A stretch of 8,906 nucleotides of DNA from Nitrososphaerota archaeon (lineage in GTDB: Archaea > Thermoproteota > Nitrososphaeria > Nitrososphaerales > Nitrososphaeraceae), in the NCBI GenBank assembly GCA_005877345.1, contig VBPR01000061.1, positions 1 to 8,906 of the forward strand, in the 5' to 3' direction. The translations under genes and the position numbers were made by a program. A model generated the notes under the pieces. The model was given only the letters and a program-made list of their open reading frames with translations, searched no databases and was not told the origin of the DNA. Positions 1-4,680 of this stretch are shown piece after piece; the stretch's first letter is position 1; every line of letters begins with the position of its first letter.

Positions 1-8
1 TATTTAGC

Positions 9-30
9 AAAAAATTGAAAGGGAAAATAA
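9..30 (-). terminator. T-rich tract downstream of hsp20 (putative terminator)
   Basis: Read on the minus strand, the bases downstream of the hsp20 stop end in T-rich runs (TTTTATTTTCCC and then TTTTTT). Archaeal transcription commonly stops at such U-tracts without needing a hairpin. No clear stem precedes it. The call rests only on composition and position. Confidence 0.4.
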
Positions 31-147
31 AACTCATTGTTCCCAATATGAATTAACAGCAATAGAACCACACTTTAATAACCACGCTTTATGTCATATC
101 TTCTTGGCTCTTGCAGATTCTCCTAATGCGGGATCAATTAATATTGT

Positions 148-780
148 CTAATCCAAAGTAATGTTTTTGCCCTTCGGTTTGCCTTCAACTTTCTTTTTGA
201 ATATTATCTCAAGGATTCCACTATTATAATTAGACTTGGCAGTTTCAATATCGGCATCGAGCGGTATTTCTATTACTTCATGATACTTTCTTTTGGTAGC
301 TTCAGTTTTAACTTCTACTTTATTTTCGTATGCATTTATCTTGATATTCTCCTTTGATACCCCGGGCATCTCAACTACAACTTTAACTTCTTTGTCGGTC
401 TCAGTTACATCCGACATAGGTTCTCTTTCTGATGTAATCATTGGAGAGCCAAAGTATCCAGAACCTCCTAGCTGTGAAGGTTTAAAATTTCCAAATTCCT
501 TGACTTTTGGTTTACCGTCTGGTCCTATGGTTACTGAGGATCCATAAACCAGTGGTCCAATCTCTCTGACTTTACCCTGTGCTGTGTCATATTCTTTTAT
601 CAAATCTTTAGGAACCATTTTTTCAATGTTTCTGAAAGATTCTTCAAAATCCCTTTCCATTTCCCTCTTTATTTCATCATATGATCCAAATGGGTTAAAG
701 CGCCGTCTTGTTCCTCTTGAAAATGGCCAATTGTCAGAACCAAAAAATCCACTCATCCAATCAAATGGTTCAATACTCAT
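148..780 (-). CDS. hsp20: Hsp20/alpha-crystallin small heat-shock protein
   Basis: This 210-residue protein is a small heat-shock chaperone, an ATP-independent cytoplasmic holdase that binds unfolding proteins as oligomers. The alpha-crystallin domain spans roughly residues 118-197. It opens with EREPMSDVTETD, continues with the VVVEMPGVSKENIKI strand-turn region (134-148) and ends with the diagnostic SGILEI element (187-192, the usual GVL motif). The tail KNITLD (205-210) holds I-T-L, an I-x-I/L-type motif that docks into neighbouring subunits. The N-terminal arm (1-117) is long for the family. It has an aromatic and Arg-rich start (FDWMSGFFG, RGTRRRF), a charged helix near 34-65 and a Gly-rich linker near 97-111, a layout that fits archaeal members of about 190-210 residues. 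It starts at ATG, with an A/T-rich box about 25 bases upstream and no Shine-Dalgarno site. The family call is firm; clients are unknown. Confidence 0.93.
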   Translation of the reverse strand: MSIEPFDWMSGFFGSDNWPFSRGTRRRFNPFGSYDEIKREMERDFEESFRNIEKMVPKDLIKEYDTAQGKVREIGPLVYGSSVTIGPDGKPKVKEFGNFKPSQLGGSGYFGSPMITSEREPMSDVTETDKEVKVVVEMPGVSKENIKINAYENKVEVKTEATKRKYHEVIEIPLDADIETAKSNYNSGILEIIFKKKVEGKPKGKNITLD

Positions 781-1107
781 GGTGCCATTATTAATTCACA
801 ACATTAAATTATTAGTTCTACTAAAAAAAATTTCTAAAATTATTAAAATAAATAACTTTTTGCTTGAAAGGATAACGTCACCATAGGAATTTCCAATGAT
901 CAACAAAGCTTATTCAGATTCTCTTTCATATTAATTTGGGTGGTTCTTGGACGTTCAATGATTGATTTTCCTTCAAGAAAGCATCAAGTAACTCTGTCTA
1001 TCCGGGGCTAGACCTAATTTGAGAAAATTCAAACTTCTAAAGGAAGAGATGAGTTGAAATCTAATTTGTTGGTGGTAAAAAGACAATTAAATTTTCAGTC
1101 TCGTACT
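781..1107. other. Non-coding gap upstream of hsp20
   Basis: About 330 bases with no convincing gene on either strand; the longest frames are short and lack protein-like composition. The hsp20 promoter lies at the left end. The only local structure I see is a 5-bp perfect stem, GTCTA (996-1000) with TAGAC (1009-1013), around a GC-rich 8-base loop. No tRNA-like or repeat pattern is present. Confidence 0.6.
803..811 (-). promoter_or_regulatory. Possible TATA box for hsp20
   Basis: On the minus strand the bases read AATTTAATG, centred about 26 bases upstream of the hsp20 ATG. This is the spacing expected for an archaeal TATA box driving a leaderless mRNA. The surroundings are A/T-rich throughout, so the exact box is uncertain. 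Confidence 0.4.
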
Positions 1108-1218
1108 TCATTCCGAGTTATCTAAGAGCCTTAAACAATAATCACAAACAGGATAACCAGTATCTTGTTGACATTCTGTCTTGCACCTCTTACAGATCTT
1201 CGTGGTCTGTTTGGCCAT
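1108..1218 (-). CDS. Tetracysteine micro-protein (zinc-ribbon-like), 36 residues
   Basis: A 36-residue frame starts MAKQTTKICKRC and has five cysteines: C9-x2-C12, C16, and C25-x2-C28. The two CxxC knuckles 12 residues apart form a plausible single zinc site, and the N-terminus is Lys-rich. Conserved CxxC spacing in such a short frame is unlikely by chance, so I regard it as a real gene. Small zinc-ribbon proteins of this size are common in Thaumarchaeota and may bind nucleic acid or protein, but no function is visible. An A/T-rich box (TTAAATATAG, 1231-1240) lies upstream, though slightly too near the ATG for a standard leaderless start. It falls below the length cut-off of most gene callers. 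Confidence 0.6.
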   Translation of the reverse strand: MAKQTTKICKRCKTECQQDTGYPVCDYCLRLLDNSE

Positions 1219-1297
1219 CAATTAATTATCTATATTTAACCAACGTTAAAACAATTTGCAAAAGGCTCATTGAGCGTCAAATTCCAATAAAGTACTT

Positions 1298-1465
1298 TCA
1301 ACTTTCTTTGAAGAAATAATTTACTTTAAAATATGGCTTTACGTTACCACAATTTGGACATTTTTCTAGTTGTTCAGTAAAATTTGTTGCTTCAAATGAT
1401 TCCCTATCTTGTTGATAACCTGCCGGGATAGTCTTTCCACAATCTTTACATTTAATTAACAGCAT
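1298..1465 (-). CDS. Small zinc-ribbon protein, 55 residues
   Basis: A 55-residue protein starts MLLIKCKDCGKTIPAGY and ends with EKCPNCGNVKPYFKVNYFF. Two CxxC knuckles, C6/C9 and C38/C41, are each followed by Gly (CKDCGK, CPNCGN). This is the signature of a one-domain rubredoxin-like or zinc-ribbon fold binding one structural zinc. The 28-residue insert between them is charged. The start ATG lies 18 bases after the stop of the ChaB-domain gene on the same strand, so the two are probably co-transcribed. The function is unknown; nucleic-acid or protein binding are both possible. The coding call is strong because of the knuckle geometry and the operon spacing. Confidence 0.75.
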   Translation of the reverse strand: MLLIKCKDCGKTIPAGYQQDRESFEATNFTEQLEKCPNCGNVKPYFKVNYFFKES

Positions 1466-1483
1466 ATGAAAGATCCCTTCTCG

Positions 1484-1744
1484 TTACTTTCTTACCCATT
1501 CATCGCCCTGCTTCTTGTACTTCTGCTTAACCGCAGCCCATGCTGCTTTATGAGCGACTTCTTCGGCACTTTGACTTTTACCTCCTCGTCTTTTGGCTGG
1601 ATCTTGGTACTGTTTTACAGCATTGGCGTGTGCCTTTTTAAAAATATGTTGAGCGTGTTCAGGCAGTGAATCTATTGCCTTTTTTGTTCTCGTAGATAAC
1701 GCTGTATCTACCTTAGATCTTTTACTAGAGGATCTTTTAGGCAT
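1484..1744 (-). CDS. chaB: ChaB-domain protein
   Basis: An 86-residue protein with a ChaB domain at residues 25-84. SLPEHAQHIFKKAHANAVKQY (start of the domain, near 26-46) matches the family's LP-x-HAQ-x-I-(Y/F)-x-x-A-x-N pattern. The second half, SAEEVAHKAAWAAVKQKY with a terminal W83, matches the A-H-x-x-AW-x-A-V motif. E. coli ChaB was named as a regulator of the cation antiporter ChaA, but that role is poorly supported, and stand-alone archaeal ChaB-like proteins have no assigned job. The N-terminal 22 residues are a basic Ser/Lys/Arg tail that could touch nucleic acid (inference). There is no membrane segment or signal peptide, so it should be cytosolic. A canonical TATA box lies 26 bases upstream of the ATG, implying a leaderless transcript. 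The 55-residue zinc-ribbon gene follows after 18 bases. Confidence 0.9.
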   Translation of the reverse strand: MPKRSSSKRSKVDTALSTRTKKAIDSLPEHAQHIFKKAHANAVKQYQDPAKRRGGKSQSAEEVAHKAAWAAVKQKYKKQGDEWVRK

Positions 1745-1763
1745 ACAATGTAGTACACAAAAT

Positions 1764-1774
1764 CCTATTTATAG
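1764..1774 (-). promoter_or_regulatory. TATA box of the chaB unit (leaderless promoter)
   Basis: On the minus strand the bases read CTATAAATAGG, a near-perfect archaeal TATA box. Its centre is about 25 bases upstream of the chaB ATG, so transcription should start at or within a base or two of the start codon. This is the clearest promoter in the window. Confidence 0.7.
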
Positions 1775-1820
1775 AGCAACTTTATACCAGTTTTAAAATA
1801 AATTCTAAAGCTAATTATGC

Positions 1821-2060
1821 TTAAATTTGATTATTTCTAAGTCTCTTATTTCCTTCTTCAGTAATTCTGATTTTAGAGCTTTGTACCTCATTAATTACAA
1901 AACCGTCTTTCACTAGATTTTCTACTACGTGATCTGTTTGAACTTTATCTAGTAATCCTATGCCTTCTCCAATTTCATATCTATCAAAATAACCTATTTC
2001 ATCATCGCCGGTTTTTTCATATAGCTTTAATAGGAATTTACCAAGAATCTCATTAGACAT
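1821..2060 (-). CDS. Small winged-helix DNA-binding-like protein
   Basis: A 79-residue protein with the predicted outline of a winged helix-turn-helix. An N-terminal helix (MSNEILGKFLLKLYEKT) is followed by an acidic/aromatic turn (DDEIGYFDRYEI). A second helical stretch (QTDHVVENLVKDGFV, 41-55) has the usual 'xxxLvxdGfv' ending, and a wing-like SSKIRITEEGNKRL (61-74) follows. The 'I-x-I-T-x-x-G' ending is typical of the wing in archaeal small wHTH proteins. It probably binds DNA as a small regulator, but no target can be seen. It starts at ATG, and CTAAATTT about 25 bases upstream (near 2080-2087) could be its TATA box. Codon use matches its neighbours. It appears monocistronic. Confidence 0.75.
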   Translation of the reverse strand: MSNEILGKFLLKLYEKTGDDEIGYFDRYEIGEGIGLLDKVQTDHVVENLVKDGFVINEVQSSKIRITEEGNKRLRNNQI

Positions 2061-2554
2061 TTTGCGTTTTCACTAGTACCAAATTTAGTCCAAAATACTA
2101 TTTCAATGTTAAAATTCGCAGGTCTTCGACCGTCGGGATACTGAATATTCATATAGAACACTCACTGGATTTGACTTAAAGTATCATGCAAAGTTTCATC
2201 AGTATAATACAAAGTATCATAAGGTTTTAAAAGACCAACTTTCTTCTAGATCTAAAGTGTTTCCCTGAATGACTTACTAGTTTGCTTATCATGCAATCAT
2301 ACCGCGAAGAACTTAGAATGGCAATTGAAAAAAATTAAGATTGAATGTTAAAGATCTATTTCTTCGATTTACCGTAGATGTTACTTTTTGAATACTTGCT
2401 TTCTTTAAAATTAGTTTGTAGGTTAAATAGGTATGAATTACTAATACCAGATACCTAAAAAAAGGAAGGATTAAACTGGTTTGCCTGAACTACCCTGATT
2501 CTTATCTCTCTTGGCCGCAGTTGCGATAATAGAAAGTGCTAGATTATTGATTGT
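2061..2554. other. Long intergenic gap with short direct repeats
   Basis: Nearly 500 bases with no convincing gene. The left end holds the promoter of the small winged-helix gene. Three near-identical 10-base repeats lie at 2178-2220. A small hairpin (GGTC-TTC-GACC, 2121-2131) overlaps an alternative one (CGAC-C-GTCG, 2127-2135). The right end (2471-2554) is an open minus-strand extension in frame with the next gene beyond its stop codon. A 15-codon plus-strand frame at 2291-2338 is too short to support. Confidence 0.55.
2178..2220. repeat. Three short direct repeats, AAAGTWTCAT
   Basis: AAAGTATCAT occurs at 2178-2187 and 2211-2220, with a one-mismatch copy AAAGTTTCAT at 2190-2199. Start-to-start spacings are 12 and 21 bases, close to one and two helical turns, so all copies would face roughly the same side of DNA. 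They could be binding sites for a regulator, although A/T-rich sequence raises the chance background. Confidence 0.5.
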
Positions 2555-3007
2555 TTAATATCCTCCACTGAGAAATAATTTAAGTGCCTTCTCGCCAATG
2601 TTTACAAAAAGTTCTGGTTTCTCTTTAACATATCCCCAAATTTTTGTTATTCTCGTTCTTTGATCTGATTTTGCTATTAATTCAATTTTATTTTTTACAA
2701 TCCTATTATCTTGTTGATTAAGTATATTTACAATAATCTCATTAATAATATTCTCGACAAGATCTATACCTTTATTAGTAATAATAATCGAAGGTGGATA
2801 ACCTCCGTTACCAATACTTCTTTTACCAGTTACTAAATCACTGCTATACAGATATGCAATGTCCCCATTTATCAGATTCCTATCAATATTTTTTAATTCT
2901 GTTTCTTGAATTATTTTCTCTGCCGAGTGAAGTTTTCCTGTTTGTCCGCCATAATATTTATTATATAAATAGTAAAGAATTTGAAATCGAATTTCTGGAG
3001 GTTCCAT
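2555..3007 (-). CDS. Winged-helix domain protein of unknown function
   Basis: A 150-residue protein whose first half looks like a winged helix. A helix (PEIRFQILYYLYNKYYGG, 4-21) is followed by a helix-turn-helix (SAEKIIQETELKNIDRNLINGDIAYL, about 28-53), a 'ySSDLV' ending, and a wing (SIGNGGYPPSIIITNKGIDLVE, 64-85) with the ITxxG signature. The second half (86-150) is helical and charged, perhaps for dimerisation, and ends in SGGY. It should be a DNA-binding regulator, but no ligand domain is recognised. It starts at ATG 10 bases after the stop of the 84-residue zinc-ribbon gene, so the two form a probable operon. In frame past its TAA stop, 27 further codons stay open (see findings). Confidence is high for coding, moderate for the fold, and nil for a specific role. 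Confidence 0.8.
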   Translation of the reverse strand: MEPPEIRFQILYYLYNKYYGGQTGKLHSAEKIIQETELKNIDRNLINGDIAYLYSSDLVTGKRSIGNGGYPPSIIITNKGIDLVENIINEIIVNILNQQDNRIVKNKIELIAKSDQRTRITKIWGYVKEKPELFVNIGEKALKLFLSGGY

Positions 3008-3017
3008 TAATAATATC

Positions 3018-3272
3018 CTAATCTTCCGTCTCCAAATCCCTTATCTCTTCATCTATCGAAAATTTAATTTCAAGACCCTTATTTGGTTCTAACTGGTATT
3101 CATACCTTTCATCCAATCTTAAGGGGATCAATTCAACATTCTCGCCACGGCAAAGAGGACATTCGTAACTTTCTATCTTGGTAAAAATAGTTGCTGTCCA
3201 GTAACACGATTGGCAAAGCGCAAATGAACGATTGTCATAATCATATATATTTTCTAGAATTACACGATACAT
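3018..3272 (-). CDS. Small zinc-ribbon protein, 84 residues
   Basis: An 84-residue protein with a zinc ribbon at residues 17-44: C20-x2-C23 (ALCQSCYW) and C38-x2-C41 (ECPLCRGEN), separated by 14 residues with aromatic and beta-prone sequence between. The C-terminal half is acidic (DEEIRDLETED). Such ribbons occur in transcription and ribosome-associated factors, but the sequence is not specific enough to choose one. The ATG is preceded on the minus strand by TTATAATTTATTG about 14-27 bases upstream, consistent with a leaderless promoter. The gene leads a two-gene unit with the 150-residue winged-helix protein 10 bases downstream, so the two proteins may act together. Its upstream region is shared with the plus-oriented structured stretch at 3318-3401. 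Confidence 0.8.
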   Translation of the reverse strand: MYRVILENIYDYDNRSFALCQSCYWTATIFTKIESYECPLCRGENVELIPLRLDERYEYQLEPNKGLEIKFSIDEEIRDLETED

Positions 3273-3285
3273 CTCAAAGCGTTAG

Positions 3286-3305
3286 TTCAATAAATTATAA
3301 AAAAG
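3286..3305. promoter_or_regulatory. Bidirectional TATA-like element
   Basis: The A/T-rich stretch around AATTATAA can act as a TATA box on either strand. On the minus strand it lies at the leaderless distance from the 84-residue zinc-ribbon gene. On the plus strand it would place a transcription start near 3318-3323, exactly where the GC-richer structured stretch begins. Box strength is judged by eye only. Confidence 0.45.
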
Positions 3306-3306
3306 T

Positions 3307-3319
3307 TAAAGCCTGTAGG
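3307..3319 (+). repeat. Direct repeat copy 1, TAAAGCCTRTAGG
   Basis: TAAAGCCTGTAGG here and TAAAGCCTATAGG at 3461-3473 match at 12 of 13 positions, 154 bases apart. Copy 1 sits just before the structured stretch and copy 2 just before the small plus-strand gene. The shared placement suggests a promoter-proximal element or a remnant of local duplication. Confidence 0.45.
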
Positions 3320-3401
3320 GAGGACGAATTGGGTCAGGAAACGATCTACTCCCTTGGGACTACTTACTAACCAACCATGATAGTCCTGGAGGAGCGGATC
3401 G
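3318..3401 (+). ncRNA. Candidate structured small RNA
   Basis: This stretch is clearly richer in G and C than its surroundings, as structured RNAs in AT-rich archaea tend to be. Stem 1 pairs GGGAG (3318-3322) with CTCCC (3349-3353). Stem 2 pairs GGGACTA (3356-3362) with TAGTCCT (3381-3387), six Watson-Crick pairs plus one G-U, around an 18-base loop. CGATC in the loop of stem 1 (3342-3346) is complementary to GATCG (3397-3401), allowing a pseudoknot. A TATA-like element lies about 20-25 bases upstream of 3318. No C/D box, H/ACA, SRP, RNase P, 5S or tRNA signature fits. No credible plus-strand protein frame uses it. It could instead be an untranslated leader of the small gene at 3484. Confidence 0.35.
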
Positions 3402-3460
3402 AGAAAAATTTTCCATTTAGCGATTATGTTGTACTTAATATCCGTACGCCTTAAAACTAC

Positions 3461-3473
3461 TAAAGCCTATAGG
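3461..3473 (+). repeat. Direct repeat copy 2, TAAAGCCTRTAGG
   Basis: Second copy, TAAAGCCTATAGG, ending 10 bases before the ATG of the 52-residue gene. It could overlap the transcription start of that gene, given the TATA-like CTTAATATCC at 3434-3443. Confidence 0.45.
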
Positions 3474-3483
3474 ACGCGCTGAA

Positions 3484-3642
3484 ATGGAGAAAGAAATTCA
3501 GAAAACTGTGAAGAAAATTTCTGAACACAAAGAGATTGCCGAAATTAGCAATGAGGAATCGTTTGAATTTGATGAAAATGAGCTGGAAAAGTATTTGAAA
3601 CAAGTAATCAAAGAAATTAAAAAAGAACCTGCTTCCAAATAG
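3484..3642 (+). CDS. Small Lys/Glu-rich hypothetical protein, 52 residues
   Basis: A 52-residue frame starts at the only in-frame ATG after an upstream stop at 3436-3438. It is strongly charged and predicted helical: MEKEIQKTVKKISEHKE, then an acidic patch (NEESFEFDENELEKY), then a basic tail (IKEIKKEPASK). There are no cysteines, membrane segments or known motif. The opposite strand carries a longer frame (3460-3744), but over this stretch it reads as a run of Phe, the usual mirror image of Lys/Glu codons, so I prefer the plus strand. The product is probably a small soluble protein binding a partner through amphipathic helices; that is inference. It lies 174 bases upstream of the histone gene, and a joint transcript is not evident. 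Confidence 0.5.
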   Translation: MEKEIQKTVKKISEHKEIAEISNEESFEFDENELEKYLKQVIKEIKKEPASK

Positions 3643-3777
3643 GTCTTTGAAATTATAGTATACCTGGCTGTTTTCATCTAATACCTGCATCCTAATACTT
3701 CCACAACGTTCAACATGAGAAACTATTAAATCACATGTGTGCATGATATAATTTATTTTAAACTCTCATTTTTTTGA

Positions 3778-3792
3778 CATAATACTTTAAGG
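3778..3792 (+). promoter_or_regulatory. Probable TATA region of the histone cluster
   Basis: CATAATACTTTAAGG is centred about 32 bases upstream of the histone ATG, which would give a leader of only a few bases. It follows a T-rich run (about 3768-3775), and no Shine-Dalgarno site lies before the start codon. Confidence 0.45.
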
Positions 3793-3816
3793 CAACCTAC
3801 GAATACTTGATGAAAA

Positions 3817-4047
3817 ATGACAGAATTTCCAGAACTTGGTCTTGCAGCTATGTACAGAATCATAAAGAAATCTGGAGGAGAGAGAGTTAGTGAGGATGCA
3901 GCAGACCAGTTAAGAAGGATACTTGAAGAAGTTGCTACTAAGATTTGTGTTCAGGCAGTTGATCTAAGCGTCCACGCTCGAAGAAAAACAATCAAAGCAG
4001 AAGATATACAATTAGCTGCAAAAAATTTGCTAAACTTAATACATTAG
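3817..4047 (+). CDS. Archaeal histone
   Basis: A 76-residue single histone-fold protein that dimerises and wraps DNA in archaeal chromatin. It aligns along its length with HMfA/HMfB-type histones: PELGLAAMYRIIKKSGGERVS covers helix 1 and loop 1, AADQLRRILEEVATKICVQA the long helix 2, and DLSVHARRKTIKAEDIQLAAK loop 2 and helix 3. Key DNA contacts are visible in R23 (GGERVS) and the R56-K57-T58 'RKT' clamp. In place of the common HAGRKT the sequence has HARRKT, with Arg at 55 instead of Gly, adding positive charge to loop 2. A single cysteine (C44) lies in helix 2. There is a short N-terminal extension (MTEFPE) and C-terminal extension (NLLNLIH). It heads a cluster with the UPF0200 kinase gene, 31 bases downstream. 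Confidence 0.95.
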   Translation: MTEFPELGLAAMYRIIKKSGGERVSEDAADQLRRILEEVATKICVQAVDLSVHARRKTIKAEDIQLAAKNLLNLIH

Positions 4048-4078
4048 TTATTGAAAATCATCGTCACTTGATGTTATC

Positions 4079-4669
4079 ATGTTAAAGGATACTCTGATTG
4101 TAGGTCTAACGGGCATGCCTGGAGCGGGTAAAACTACGGTTGCCAACTACCTATCACAGAAAGGTATTCCACTTTTGATTATGGGTGATGTAGTTAGAGA
4201 GGTCGCAGAGAATGAGGGGTTGGAACCTACAAGTGACAATCTTGCAAAATTGATGTTAAGACTCCGAAAGAGAAATGGACCACAAGCTGTTGCACATTTG
4301 ATTGTTAACAAAATCAAACTAATGAAAAAGGAAGACAAGCAGTTAAGTGTTGTGATAGTAGATGGAATAAGGAGCATGGCTGAAGTACGCCTTCTCAGAC
4401 GGATAGGTTCAGTCAAATTGTTAGCTATTCACGGTTCAACTCTTACAAGATACACACATGTTAGAGAAAGAGGACGTTCTGACGTACCTTCTAATATAGG
4501 TGAATTTGATAAACGTGATAAAATTGAGATGGACGTAGGAATAAGTAATGCCATAGCCTTAGCCGATGAAACTATTTCAAATAATGATATTTCAATATCT
4601 GAATTGTGTCAACGCAGTTTTATTACGGTACACAAGTGGATTCAAGAAGGTAGAAATAAATCAAATTAG
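4079..4669 (+). CDS. UPF0200-family P-loop nucleotide kinase (dephospho-CoA-kinase-like)
   Basis: A 196-residue cytosolic P-loop NTPase of the archaeal UPF0200 family. The Walker A motif is GMPGAGKTT (12-20). Family motifs follow: IMGDVVREVAENEG (34-47), RKRNGPQAVA (63-72), VVIVDGIRSMAEV (91-103, Walker-B-like strand with DGIR), THVRERGRSDVP (126-137, lid-type Arg residues), and FDKRDKIEMDVGI followed by LADETISNN (143-169). The fold resembles dephospho-CoA and adenylate-type kinases, and databases often call it 'dephospho-CoA kinase-like'. However, an archaeal dephospho-CoA kinase has been assigned to a different family (DUF359), so the true substrate is open. It starts at ATG 31 bases after the histone stop, and the UPF0201 gene follows after 11 bases. 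UPF0200 and UPF0201 are repeatedly neighbours in archaea, suggesting a shared, perhaps RNA-related, role. Confidence 0.88.
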   Translation: MLKDTLIVGLTGMPGAGKTTVANYLSQKGIPLLIMGDVVREVAENEGLEPTSDNLAKLMLRLRKRNGPQAVAHLIVNKIKLMKKEDKQLSVVIVDGIRSMAEVRLLRRIGSVKLLAIHGSTLTRYTHVRERGRSDVPSNIGEFDKRDKIEMDVGISNAIALADETISNNDISISELCQRSFITVHKWIQEGRNKSN

Positions 4670-4680
4670 CGTGATTATAA

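Noticed and set aside
293..886. Plus-strand open frames opposite hsp20 (293-547 and 584-886)
   Set aside because: They are antisense to a strongly supported small heat-shock gene and show Ser/Leu/Phe-rich mirror composition with no domain.
1466..1669. Plus-strand open frame opposite chaB
   Set aside because: Hydrophobic composition arises from the antisense of a clear ChaB domain; it resembles no membrane-protein family.
2291..2338. 15-codon plus-strand frame starting MQSYREEL
   Set aside because: Too short to separate from chance, with no neighbour, promoter or motif to support it.
3301..3480. tRNA, 5S, SRP, RNase P or C/D box RNA in the structured stretch
   Set aside because: There is no T-arm consensus, no SRP apical-loop motif, no RNase P conserved blocks and no properly placed C and D boxes on either strand.
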